Shown here piece after piece: positions 44,754 to 53,624 of a DNA stretch of 64,000 nt (its first letter is position 1; each line of letters opens with the position of its first letter). The DNA lies in NCBI RefSeq assembly GCF_017498505.1, contig NZ_CP071798.1:1881501-1945500 (forward strand), in the 5' to 3' direction. A program made the position numbers and the translations under genes. The notes under the pieces are model-generated. The model did no database searches. It was not told where the DNA came from and worked only from the letters and a program-made list of their open reading frames with translations. Origin of the DNA: Sporosarcina sp. Te-1. Lineage in GTDB: Bacteria > Bacillota > Bacilli > Bacillales_A > Planococcaceae.

Positions 44754-44774
44754 AATATCTATTGATTTCACCAT
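44745..44774 (-). CDS. 9-residue leader peptide of the exporter
   Basis: MVKSIDIAS, ending inside the 5' arm of the hairpin, with AGAGGTGA before the ATG. Stalling of a drug-bound ribosome would open the stem and expose the exporter start. Confidence 0.7.
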   Translation of the reverse strand: MVKSIDIAS

Positions 44775-44803
44775 AATTGTCACCTCTACTTGATAAAAAT
44801 CGA

Positions 44804-46686
44804 GTAGGTGGGAGTGATTAACTCCCGACCTCTCACACCTCCGTACGTACCGTTCGGTATACGGCGGTTCAATTAAGATGGGTAACGCAAAGCTTCGTAA
44901 CGAGATATCAGACTTTTGAGCCCTTGGGAACTCCAATAGGAGTTTCCGAGGGCTCTGTGTAATATGGGGCTGTTGGATATTCTCCAATAACCTTTCCGTG
45001 AGTTGCCCCATTCGTAAGCCTTTCTTCTCTCAACACCTAGCCCGATGAGTTTTCTCACTTTGGTTCTTGGAAGTTTCCAATCCTTCCACATACACATTCG
45101 GAGCCGTCTTCTAATCCACGAATCAAAGTGAACAAATACGCTCGGTGTATCTGCCAATGCAAAGTAGCCGCACCAACCCATGAGATATTGATTGATTTTC
45201 TCTACTCGGTACACCATAGGATAAGGTTTCTTCCTTGAGGTGATTTCACGGATTTTATTCTTCATTCGTTTCACACTTTCGTTCGCAATCCGAACCTTAG
45301 GTTCTTTGTGAGAGGTAAAACTAAACCCAAGAAATTTTCTCTTCCAAGGACGGTCTACTGCGGACTTATCCAGATTGACCTTCAACTTAAGCTTCCCTTC
45401 AATAAACGAAGTGACAGAATTCATGACCCGATTTCCTGCTTTTCTTGTTTTCACATAGATGTTGCAGTCATCAGCGTATCGCACAAATTTATGACCTCTT
45501 TCCTCCAATTCCTTATCTAGTTCATCAAGCACAATGTTGGAAAGTAGTGGACTCAAAGGACCTCCTTGCGGAGTGCCTTCTTCACTCCTTGTTACGATAC
45601 CATTTATCATGATGCCAGATTTCAAGTATTTACGGATTAACTTAAGAAGACGCTTATCTTCGATTTGTTTTGCAAGTACGCCCATAAGCCTGTCATGGTT
45701 CACTTTGTCGAAGAATTTCTCCAAGTCGATATCGACGACCCAGCGATTCCCTTCCTGTATATATCCTTTTGCTTTCCTTACCCCATCGTGTGCGCTTCGA
45801 TTAGGTCGAAACCCATAACTATGGTCTGAAAAGGTCGGATCATATAAGGAGGTTAAAACTTGGGCAATCGCCTGTTGAATGAAACGGTCTATCACGGTAG
45901 GGATGCCTAATAGACGCACACCCCCGTCAGGTTTCGGGATTTCGACCCTGCGGACAGGTTGCGGCTCATAAGTTCCCTGAAGGAGTTCCACTTTCATGGA
46001 TTCCCAGTGTTCTAAGATGTGCTTCCGTAGGTTTTGTACGGGCATTTCATCTACACCATGGCTCCCTTTATTGCGTTCCACCCGTTTCAGAGCAGAAAGC
46101 AGGTTTTCACGTGACAGTATTCGTTCCATCAACATGTGTTACGCCTCTTTCCGTGAACAACGATTCTTCTTATGCCAGTTCTGCTCCACCATCCTGAAGT
46201 CCCCCGTGGGATTCACCACTTCCTCCTTCAGGAATGCCTTATCGGTTATCTGTGTTTCACGCAGGTTACTGAATGCCAAGAGGTTGTTCTTTCTTAATTG
46301 TTCAGCCCTTCCCATTCTTCTCGAGTTCGAATGGTACTATGGCTTCTGCTGACTTCTGATTGTTCAGCTATCCATCACTGAATAGGTTACCAAGGATACT
46401 TGGCGTATCAATCAGACCTCCCCAGGTAAGAACGTAGTCTTTCCCTCCATCTATCTGCTTCATTTACTCTGTACAACCTTTGGCAGAAAGGGCTTTGTTT
46501 TGTTATGCAAACTCACCCGATTGTACCTAGCCTTATATGAAGTTCGTGTTCCTCAGACCGGAGGTTTGCCGCTCGCTTCCTTCAGATTCCGCGTCGCCGC
46601 GAACACCCTTGCGTTAAGCTAACTGCTACTTCTGCCTTCACAGTTCAGGACTTGCACCCTATAGACTACGCCCATGCTGGGCACAC
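44804..46686 (-). mobile_element. Group II intron, bacterial class C
   Basis: The 5' end is GTGTGCCCAGCATGGG at 46686; domain V (GAACCGCCGTATACCGAACG, with the GAGAGGTCGGG exit) lies at 44825-44870 and domain VI with a bulged A at about 44808-44824. The intron-encoded protein lies in domain IV. It sits two bases after a terminator hairpin, the usual class C target. Length is about 1.88 kb; the 3' end is accurate to a few bases. Confidence 0.8.
44873..46135 (-). CDS. ltrA: Group II intron reverse transcriptase/maturase
   Basis: 420 residues. Reverse transcriptase blocks: GTPQGGPLSPLLSN, FVRYADDCNIYV with the YADD active site, and FLGFSFT, then the maturase X domain and a group-II maturase-specific end. 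There is no HNH endonuclease domain, as in class C. All motifs are intact, so it may splice and move. Confidence 0.9.
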   Translation of the reverse strand: MLMERILSRENLLSALKRVERNKGSHGVDEMPVQNLRKHILEHWESMKVELLQGTYEPQPVRRVEIPKPDGGVRLLGIPTVIDRFIQQAIAQVLTSLYDPTFSDHSYGFRPNRSAHDGVRKAKGYIQEGNRWVVDIDLEKFFDKVNHDRLMGVLAKQIEDKRLLKLIRKYLKSGIMINGIVTRSEEGTPQGGPLSPLLSNIVLDELDKELEERGHKFVRYADDCNIYVKTRKAGNRVMNSVTSFIEGKLKLKVNLDKSAVDRPWKRKFLGFSFTSHKEPKVRIANESVKRMKNKIREITSRKKPYPMVYRVEKINQYLMGWCGYFALADTPSVFVHFDSWIRRRLRMCMWKDWKLPRTKVRKLIGLGVERRKAYEWGNSRKGYWRISNSPILHRALGNSYWSSQGLKSLISRYEALRYPS

Positions 46687-46689
46687 ATA

Positions 46690-46725
46690 AAAAGGTATCG
46701 GTTATATAATTAACCGATACCTTTT
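46690..46725 (-). terminator. Terminator that hosts the group II intron
   Basis: Perfect 14-bp arms (46691-46704 and 46711-46724) around TATAAT; on the minus strand the stem ends in CTTTTTAT directly before the intron. It follows a leader ORF, so it doubles as an attenuator. Confidence 0.8.
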
Positions 46726-46767
46726 ACATGCTAAAATCTATTTATTCGTCTTAACGAAAATTTAGCG

Positions 46768-46887
46768 TTAAAAGCGCCGGTTGCGGTATTTTTCCTTTAA
46801 AAAAGGGCATACGTATCCCATTGTATTTAAATCTCCAGAAATTTTAATGGTTTTATTACATACTGTATGCATCAATACCGTTTCCAT
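46768..46887 (-). CDS. 39-residue leader peptide, Orf12-like position
   Basis: METVLMHTVCNKTIKISG at the start, EKYRNRRF at the end. GGGAGG lies before the ATG at 46887 and TTGTTT-17-TATTAT forms a promoter. A terminator follows 42 nt after the stop. In Tn916 the same place, between Orf13 and tet(M), holds the Orf12 leader with an attenuator. Confidence 0.6.
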   Translation of the reverse strand: METVLMHTVCNKTIKISGDLNTMGYVCPFLKEKYRNRRF

Positions 46888-46924
46888 TGCTTCTCGCCTC
46901 CCACATCGTAAATAGTTACTTAAA

Positions 46925-46953
46925 ATAATATCATAAATATGTATGCAAAACAA
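46925..46953 (-). promoter_or_regulatory. Promoter of the Orf12-like leader
   Basis: TTGTTT (46953-46948) and TATTAT (46930-46925) with a 17-bp spacer on the minus strand. Confidence 0.55.
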
Positions 46954-47772
46954 GATGGATAATCGGAAAATAGTTTTTTAGTATTTATAAATATTGTTCG
47001 AACTCTTTTCTATTTCAATCTGTATCCCCTAATAATTCGTCTCCATCTTGTGATAAAATCTTGAAGACAGATACTAATTATTAGAAATTTTTTGCCTTCA
47101 TTTTCTCAATATCGCCTCTGAACAATGAATTATCTGATCCTTTAAGAATTCCCATCGAAAGTAGACTATTCGAATCTGGTAAATCGTCTGGCAATTCTTC
47201 TGGGAAAACTTCACCAATGGACGATTGGGTTTTGAATTTATAGAAAACTGTGTGGAAGATTAATTTTTTTGATCTTGTAGCATTATTGGTCAGTACATTT
47301 CTATTCACTAATGTATATTATATACTTTGCTAAATTCAATTAAGACCACTTCAGTAATTGTTTTTACTCTTCTTCATCCGTGGATATAATTTTGTGGTCC
47401 TAATTTTTTTGTTCTCTTATTCATTCTGAATCTTTTATTAATCGCAAATAAATGATGTCTCCTTTCTACTATATTGGCTTTAAAGTCAATAATTTCATTA
47501 TAATTATTATGGATTAGATTTTCCTGAAAAAAACAGATAAAATGAACATGAAAAAGAGCAAGTTTTAAAAGAAGCTTGTTCAAAGAGCTTGCTCTTTATT
47601 AATAAAAGTTATTTTGTCTTTATAAAACTGTTGTTATTGAATTACATGTATTTCGGATTAAAACTAAATGTAGATTTTCCCTCCATCTATTAGAATGAAT
47701 GACAAGACTATAATTATGATTATTTACAAGGTTCCTATATTTTTTTATGTTAGACATTAAAGTATATAGTAT
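46954..47772. other. AT-rich stretch of the element, little to see
   Basis: A 75-codon minus-strand frame at 47081-47308 starts with GTG, has no ribosome binding site and matches nothing I know. A hairpin AGAGCAAG/CTTGCTCT at 47562-47597 may be the terminator of the tcpC-like gene. Confidence 0.3.
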
Positions 47773-48294
47773 TCATTTCTTTTTCACATATTTAGCAATC
47801 ATCCAATTCGTATCTTTCTCTAAAGTTAATTCATATTGTGAAAGCTGCGTCGCCTTTGTCGTCTCATCCAAATACTTCACCGATACCCAGACATGCACCT
47901 GACTTCCAGACTTTTGGAATACTGGATTGATTAGCTCTGAAAATATATAGTCTTTTCCAATCGGTGGTAGGGCACTGTTTTTCACATAATAAGCGAGTTC
48001 TTTATCAGTGGCAGTAGGATAAAATGTAAAAAATGTCTCCAAAAACTCTATCACTTCCTGTACAGTATCGGAATCGACTGTTCCATTACTTTCAGGTTGT
48101 TGTGGCACATAATTTGATTTATTCGGTATGCTCCATAAGGTTGGGTTTTGTGTAATCACTAAGTTCCCTCCATTATCTTGATAAAGCATGATTCTATAGG
48201 TGGAACGGATCCATTCACTATTTTTATCTTCTGTAATCTTTTGATCTACCGAATAATTGTAAAACGTTGTGAAACTAAGGATTTCTACATAATT
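47773..48294 (-). pseudogene. Truncated TcpC (Tn916 Orf13-like) conjugal transfer protein
   Basis: The C-terminal NTF2-like domain is intact: TFFTFYPTATDKELAYYVKNSALPPIGKDYIFSELINPVF and VSVKYLDETTKATQLSQYEL. The frame stays open upstream through EILSFTTFYNYSVDQKITEDK until it runs into the end of rlmD, so the membrane anchor and first domain are gone. TcpC is a membrane part of the transfer machinery. This is the right edge of the element. Confidence 0.75.
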
Positions 48295-49655
48295 TTCCGT
48301 TGTATCAACGCTATAGCCTCCACATGACTACTTTGCGGGAACATATCCACCGGCTGTACTTCCTGTGTCCGGTAGCCGCCATCCTCCAAAATCCGTAAAT
48401 CGCGTGCCAATGTGCCTGGATTACAGGACACATAGACGACCCGCTTCGGCTTGTACTTCAAAATCGTAGTTAGTAATTTTTCGTCACAGCCTTTACGCGG
48501 TGGGTCTACAACCAGAACATCGAACCGTTTTCCTTCTCCATACCATCTAGGAATGACATCTTCCGCTGCGCCTGCCTCAAAATACGCATTTGTAATACCA
48601 TTCAATTCGGCATTGCGTTTCGCATCTTCAATTGCTTGTGGAACGATTTCGACGCCGTAAACTTCCTTCGCTTGCTGTGCAAGGAAGAGAGATATCGTTC
48701 CAATTCCGCAATAGGCATCAATCACCGTTTCATCGCCGGATAGTTGGGCGTATTCCAGTGCCTGTCCATAAAGGACTTCCGTTTGAACGGGGTTCACTTG
48801 GTAAAAAGAACGCGCAGAAATCTCAAACTGGACGTCCCCGATTTTGTCAATGATGACTGGCTTACCGTACAAGTTGATCGTTTCATTTCCAAAAATGACG
48901 TTTGTCTTGTCTGGATTAACGTTTTGCATGATGGAAGTCACTTCCTGCACGACACGTTTGATCAAATCCACCACTGCCTGCTTTTGTGGAAACTTCTTCT
49001 TCAACGTAACGAGGACAACCATAAGCTCGCCGGTAGCCCGCCCTTTTCGCACAATCAAATGACGCAGCATGCCACGATGCGCCTTCTCATCATAAGCGTC
49101 AAGGCCAAGCGCATGCATTTCATGCTTGAGCGTGGACATCAGCTCATCCGCTTCCTCGCTCTGAATGATACAAACATCTGTGTCAACAATATGATGCGTA
49201 CGCGGCTTAAAGAAACCTGATACAACGTGGCCGTTCCGTTCACTGAAGGGAATCTGGGATTTATTGCGATAGCGCCATGGATCCTCCATCCCTTTCACCG
49301 GATGGACCGGAACGTGTGGCAGTTTCGCGATCCGATCGATGACATCGCGCACTTGCTTTTGTTTTTGCTGGAGTTGCGCTTCGTACGAAAGATGCTGCAA
49401 TTGGCAGCCGCCGCATTCCCAGAAGACATGGCATGGGGCTTCCACCCGAATCGGTGCCTGCCGTTTCACTTCAAGCAGTTCCGCAAATCCATAATTTTTC
49501 AATGTTTTACCGACTTTGATTTCCACTTCTTCCCCAGGCAAAGCGCCGGGAACGAACAGCGGATATCCTTCTACTTTAGCAACGCCTGATCCGTCATGCG
49601 TCAAATCTTCTACAGTGACGGTGAGGCGATCGTTTCGATTTACAATAAAAGACAT
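48285..49655 (-). CDS. rlmD: 23S rRNA (uracil-5)-methyltransferase RlmD/RlmCD
   Basis: 456 residues: an N-terminal TRAM domain (RLTVTVEDLTHDGSGVAKV), an iron-sulfur cluster region with CHVFWECGGC, and the methyltransferase domain with DAYCGIGTISL, DPPRKGCD and the nucleophile in VVYVSCNPGTLARDL. It methylates uridines of 23S rRNA. The ATG at 49655 has GGAGGAAG. The last codons overlap the truncated tcpC reading. Its 3' end is a known insertion site (rumA) of integrative elements in Firmicutes. Confidence 0.88.
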   Translation of the reverse strand: MSFIVNRNDRLTVTVEDLTHDGSGVAKVEGYPLFVPGALPGEEVEIKVGKTLKNYGFAELLEVKRQAPIRVEAPCHVFWECGGCQLQHLSYEAQLQQKQKQVRDVIDRIAKLPHVPVHPVKGMEDPWRYRNKSQIPFSERNGHVVSGFFKPRTHHIVDTDVCIIQSEEADELMSTLKHEMHALGLDAYDEKAHRGMLRHLIVRKGRATGELMVVLVTLKKKFPQKQAVVDLIKRVVQEVTSIMQNVNPDKTNVIFGNETINLYGKPVIIDKIGDVQFEISARSFYQVNPVQTEVLYGQALEYAQLSGDETVIDAYCGIGTISLFLAQQAKEVYGVEIVPQAIEDAKRNAELNGITNAYFEAGAAEDVIPRWYGEGKRFDVLVVDPPRKGCDEKLLTTILKYKPKRVVYVSCNPGTLARDLRILEDGGYRTQEVQPVDMFPQSSHVEAIALIQRKIM

Positions 49656-49743
49656 CTCGTTCTTCCTCCACATTTCGTATGTACACAGTGTAGCATGTTT
49701 TCGTTGAAGGTAAGCAGTTTCTGAACAATTTATCATGTAAAAA

Positions 49744-49782
49744 AGGGACGACTCTTCACTGTTTGAATGGAGAATTGTCCCT
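49744..49782 (-). terminator. Terminator between the cyd operon and rlmD
   Basis: A 16-bp stem with two mismatches, from AGGGAC to GTCCCT, followed by TTTTTTAC on the minus strand. Confidence 0.65.
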
Positions 49783-49900
49783 CTTCAGGTTTTGATCCGT
49801 CACTATTTTGGATAAGCATCCTTTTTGGCGGCTCGCTTTCATGGTTTGAACATCCAATCCCTAATTGTGGCCGTCGTATTTCCTGCTTCACAACTATTAT

Positions 49901-50051
49901 TTTGGCGCGCTTACCTACTAATTTGGCACGCCATCGCCTTAATTTGGCATCAATCAGGATCGATTTGGCATTCTTTCTTTGTTTTTGGCAAGTAATCAGC
50001 TGAATTTGGCGCATACTCATGTTATTTTGGCACATTTGTTGATTATTTGGC
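49901..50051. repeat. Eight TTTGGC words at 20-21-bp spacing
   Basis: TTTGGC begins at 49901, 49922, 49943, 49964, 49984, 50005, 50026 and 50046. The intervening 14-15 bases are not conserved. On the minus strand it reads as a seven-residue repeat (C/A-K/Q plus five variable residues), without a plausible gene. Confidence 0.8.
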
Positions 50052-50070
50052 GCCTGGCCTCATTGTGACT

Positions 50071-50138
50071 GGTGTTCACACGGTTTTGCTGGCGTTCATC
50101 ACGACTTTCAGGCGTTCACCATGATATTCTGGCGTTCC
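50071..50138. repeat. Four GGYGTTCM words at exact 20-bp spacing
   Basis: GGTGTTCA at 50071 and GGCGTTCA at 50091 and 50111, then GGCGTTCC at 50131. It follows directly on the TTTGGC array. Confidence 0.75.
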
Positions 50139-50193
50139 CCCCTATTGTCTATCGGTAACAGTAGTCCTCCACGAACAAACCATCACATTCAAT

Positions 50194-50340
50194 TCACTTT
50201 TTCAACTTCCGCTTCCCTTTTCGTCCTCCATTGACGACCGCTTCATCTTTCGGGGCAATGAAGAATCCGACGACTAGGGCCGCAATGAGGACGAGGAAGG
50301 GAGCATAGAAAATATAGAACTCTGTAAAAGTTGTTGGCAT
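50194..50340 (-). CDS. cydS: Cytochrome bd oxidase small subunit, CydS-like
   Basis: 48 residues: FTEFYIFYAPFLVLIAALVVGFFIAPKD is one transmembrane helix followed by a basic tail. It fits CydS, the third subunit of bacillar bd oxidases. AAGGAG precedes the ATG at 50340, 13 bases after the cydB stop. Confidence 0.7.
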   Translation of the reverse strand: MPTTFTEFYIFYAPFLVLIAALVVGFFIAPKDEAVVNGGRKGKRKLKK

Positions 50341-50353
50341 GGTTAACATCTCC

Positions 50354-51379
50354 TTATGCGTGGTGGTCGCTCTTTCCGCGGACATAGTCCTTATTGAACA
50401 GGAATAGCCGCATGATCAGGATGAGCGACGGAATCAGCAAACACAAGCCCAGGATGAACGCGATGATGAGTGCAGTTGCCATGGCCGGGTTGGTGAAGCT
50501 GTCGTACAAGGTCAAGTACGGATAGAGCAGATATGGATAATGGGACGCACCATAGCCGAAGAAGGCGAAGGCGAATTGTCCGCCGAGCAGACCGAAAGCC
50601 CAGCCGTATTGTTTTCGCTTGGCCAGCAGATAGACCGTCCCGATAAATAAGATAAACGAGATCAAAAACATCGGCCAGAATGTTTGGATGTTCTCGTAAT
50701 GCTCTGGGTTATGCTTGCGCAATTCAAATATGATGCCACCTGCTGTCACAATCGTCGGAAGCGCCCAAATGAGCGCATACTTCCGGAGCAGGCCGGTCGC
50801 CTCGACGTCGCCGGCTTTATTGGCATACCATGTAAGGAACACGGCCGAGATATAGAGTGTGGCAGACAAGCTTAGTACGACAATTGACCAGGTAAGCGGG
50901 CTCGTGAATAATACCCAATAATCGAGGACGGGGCGGCCGTCCACCATTTCGATAAAACCGCCTTCCGAAATTGTCAGGACGATGGAAAGTGAGGCGGGGA
51001 TCAGCAATCCCGCCAAGCCATACATGAAAGAATATCCTTTATGTCCCCTCGCGCCGTATGTCTCAAATGCATAATAGGAACCGCGAACCGCGAGCAGGAT
51101 AATCCCAAAGCTGACCGGGACGAGCAAGGTTGTTCCGTAATAAAAAGCCGTTTTCGGAAAGAATCCGATGATCCCGACAAAGAAGAAGACAAGAAAGACA
51201 TTGGTCACTTCCCAGACCGGGGACAAATAACGCTGGATGACATTCGTCAATATCCGTTGTTTTCCTGTCAGCAAACTGTAAGCATTAAAGAAGCCCGCTC
51301 CGAAATCGATGGCGCCTACCATGATGTAGCCGAACAGGAAAGTCCAAAGAACCGATATACCGAGGATCTCTAAATTCAT
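50354..51379 (-). CDS. cydB: Cytochrome bd quinol oxidase subunit II
   Basis: 341 residues, about nine transmembrane helices; starts LEILGISVLWTFLFGYIMVGAIDFGAGFF. Forms the core with CydA. The start overlaps the cydA stop by 4 bp. Confidence 0.88.
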   Translation of the reverse strand: MNLEILGISVLWTFLFGYIMVGAIDFGAGFFNAYSLLTGKQRILTNVIQRYLSPVWEVTNVFLVFFFVGIIGFFPKTAFYYGTTLLVPVSFGIILLAVRGSYYAFETYGARGHKGYSFMYGLAGLLIPASLSIVLTISEGGFIEMVDGRPVLDYWVLFTSPLTWSIVVLSLSATLYISAVFLTWYANKAGDVEATGLLRKYALIWALPTIVTAGGIIFELRKHNPEHYENIQTFWPMFLISFILFIGTVYLLAKRKQYGWAFGLLGGQFAFAFFGYGASHYPYLLYPYLTLYDSFTNPAMATALIIAFILGLCLLIPSLILIMRLFLFNKDYVRGKSDHHA

Positions 51380-52725
51380 CGCACATCTCCGCCCCTTTCC
51401 GCATGACGGTCTTCCAATTCCCGTTCCACTGGATTTTTGCGGAACATCCTTCGCAATACTACAACGCTGCCGATACCAAGCACGAGATACAGCAGACAGA
51501 ATAAAATGAGCATAAGATCGACATGGCCGCTTGTCGTCGCCGCTTCCTCTACCCGCATAATATGGCGTAAAATCCACGGTTGCCGTCCTACTTCAGCCAG
51601 CCACCAACCGGCTTCAATCGCTATGAAAGAAAGTGGTCCCCCCAGAACGATGAGCCAACGGAACCATCTGGATTGGACAGACTTCCACCCGCGCTTGATA
51701 CCGAGCCAGAACCATCCGGCTAGTACGACCATCCACATTCCGATTAACACCATAATATTAAATAAATAATGGATGTATAAAGGAGGGCGTTCATCGACCG
51801 GGAATTGATCCAAGCCGATCACTTCCGCTTTCGGGTTGTTATGTGCCAGCAATGAAAGTCCAAATGGCACTTTAATGGCATACTTAACTTCATCCTCATC
51901 TTTCAAGATGCCTAACAGTACCAGCTCTGCGTTCTCTTTGGTTTCAAAATGCCATTCTGCTGCAGCCAGCTTCTCCGGCTGGTATTCCGCTAAATACTTT
52001 CCGGAAAAGTCACCGATGATGGCGGCCGCAATCGAAAATACCAGACCGAGCTTCATGGTTAAATAAAGAGCTTTTTTGTGATAAATATGGTCGGAACCCT
52101 TCAGTAATCTGAAAGCGGCTATGGCGGCAAGCACGAACGCTGCCGTCATATACGCCGTGATGACGACATGCGCTACTTTCGTCGGCATGGCCGGGTTGAA
52201 CATTGCGATGATCGGATTAATATTGACGAGTTGCCCATCGACAATATCAAAGCCTTGCGGTGCGTTCATAAACGCATTGACGATTGTGATGAAGACAGCG
52301 GAGAAAGAAGCTCCAATTGCAACCGGGACGAGTAGTAACAAGTGTTTTTTCTGGTTTTCAAACCGATCCCATGTATATAAATAAATTCCTAGAAAAATTG
52401 CTTCGAAAAAGAATGCGAATGTTTCCATAAATAAAGGTAATGCAATGACATTTCCGGCAAGTTCCATGAAATTTGGCCATAATAGTGATAATTGCAGGCC
52501 AATCGCCGTGCCTGTCACAACGCCGACAGCCACGGTAATAACAAAACCGCGTGCCCAGCGCCTTGCCAGCAGTATGTAATGCTCATCATTTTTCTTAATG
52601 CCGACCCACTGGGCGATCATAATCATGATAGGCACACCAACGCCAATCGTAGCGTACAAAATGTGAAAGCTTAATGTCAACTCCGTTAAGACGCGGGAAT
52701 AGAACACCGCTTCTTCATTTATCAT
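51376..52725 (-). CDS. cydA: Cytochrome bd quinol oxidase subunit I
   Basis: 449 residues carrying the haem ligands and the quinol site. FYSRVLTELTLSFHILYATIGVGVPI at the start holds the first His ligand, and GRQPWILRHIMRV is the conserved GRQPW block. The Q-loop is short, as in Firmicutes. It reduces oxygen to water at high affinity in the membrane without pumping protons. First large gene of the operon. Confidence 0.9.
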   Translation of the reverse strand: MINEEAVFYSRVLTELTLSFHILYATIGVGVPIMIMIAQWVGIKKNDEHYILLARRWARGFVITVAVGVVTGTAIGLQLSLLWPNFMELAGNVIALPLFMETFAFFFEAIFLGIYLYTWDRFENQKKHLLLLVPVAIGASFSAVFITIVNAFMNAPQGFDIVDGQLVNINPIIAMFNPAMPTKVAHVVITAYMTAAFVLAAIAAFRLLKGSDHIYHKKALYLTMKLGLVFSIAAAIIGDFSGKYLAEYQPEKLAAAEWHFETKENAELVLLGILKDEDEVKYAIKVPFGLSLLAHNNPKAEVIGLDQFPVDERPPLYIHYLFNIMVLIGMWMVVLAGWFWLGIKRGWKSVQSRWFRWLIVLGGPLSFIAIEAGWWLAEVGRQPWILRHIMRVEEAATTSGHVDLMLILFCLLYLVLGIGSVVVLRRMFRKNPVERELEDRHAERGGDVR

Positions 52726-52738
52726 TTACCCTGCCCCC

Positions 52739-52831
52739 TCATCCAAGAATTCGTCCAAGAATTGATACGAACATAATACCTGCCACGATAAAGGCAAGCC
52801 ACATCAACCATTTTTCTTGTTTTTTATACAC
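52739..52831 (-). CDS. 30-residue single-helix membrane peptide upstream of cydA
   Basis: GTG start at 52831 with GGAAAGAG upstream. The peptide is KKQEKWLMWLAFIVAGIMF followed by VSILGRILG: a short basic start and one transmembrane helix. It ends 14 bases before cydA. It may be an extra accessory subunit of the oxidase, by analogy with CydX and CydS. The rest of 52726-53054 shows no gene. Confidence 0.5.
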   Translation of the reverse strand: MYKKQEKWLMWLAFIVAGIMFVSILGRILG

Positions 52832-53054
52832 TGATTATCAGCTCTTTCCGTTGAAGTGATTCTTTCTTATCCTTCCCTCATTTATAGGAAGAATAACTTT
52901 CAATTATGAGGTATCTGTGAATTATCTTCGTCAAATCGGGTACGGAGTGAGGACAAATATATGACTTTGCCATGAAGTGAAACAAACAGGATACTTGCGA
53001 ATCTTTGGAATCTTGTGTAGAATAGCTAAATTACTAGTATGTGAGGTGAACACA

Positions 53055-53492
53055 ATGGAAGTGAAAAGAAAAGTACTGGCGTATATTACAAAAGGGACAC
53101 AAGACGACCTGAAACTCCTTGTGTTCGAGCAGAAGGACAATCCGTCAGCTGGCATCCAAGTGCCTGGTGGAACTATTGAGGAAGATGAATTGCTCATTGA
53201 CGCACTGTATCGTGAAGTGCAGGAGGAGACTGGCATTCCCCGCGAGCGTTTGGAGTTGGTCGGTAAACTTCACAAAAAGAACCATTATCCTGAAAACCGT
53301 AAAGATGTCGTCTATGAGCGAAATGTTTTTCATTTGTCTTATACAGGCAATCACGAGGAAGCTTGGGAAAATTATGTCCATAGCGATGGCAAGGACGATG
53401 GTTTAGTCTTTTGCTGCAGGTGGGTGCCGATGGATCAGCTGCCTGATTTGGCAGGCCGGCAGGACGAAGCCCTTGATTTTATGAATTCATGA
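53055..53492 (+). CDS. Nudix hydrolase
   Basis: 145 residues with the Nudix box GGTIEEDELLIDALYREVQEETGI. Starts MEVKRKVLAYITKG. GTGAGGTG precedes the ATG. Substrate unknown. Divergent from the cyd operon. Confidence 0.8.
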   Translation: MEVKRKVLAYITKGTQDDLKLLVFEQKDNPSAGIQVPGGTIEEDELLIDALYREVQEETGIPRERLELVGKLHKKNHYPENRKDVVYERNVFHLSYTGNHEEAWENYVHSDGKDDGLVFCCRWVPMDQLPDLAGRQDEALDFMNS

Positions 53493-53526
53493 ACTCATTC
53501 CTACTTTTACCCGAAAGACAATACAA

Positions 53527-53567
53527 AAAACCTGCATGAATTCCTCAAACGAATCCAAGCAGGTTTT
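53527..53567. terminator. Terminator between the Nudix gene and dagK
   Basis: AAAACCTGC and GCAGGTTTT arms with A/T flanks, suited to both directions. Confidence 0.75.
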
Positions 53568-53624
53568 CTTACGTTCATTTATTGTTGCACTGGCCCTGGT
53601 GGATGAGAACGCAGGAGAATCAAA

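Noticed and set aside
47374..47583. 69-codon minus-strand frame
   Set aside because: Starts within a hairpin and has no support.
49733..50035. Minus-strand 100-codon frame with heptapeptide repeats
   Set aside because: It has no ribosome binding site, crosses a terminator, and the repeat is better explained as a DNA-level array.
49901..50138. CRISPR array
   Set aside because: Conserved part is only 6-8 bases and spacers would be 12-15 bases; no cas genes are near.
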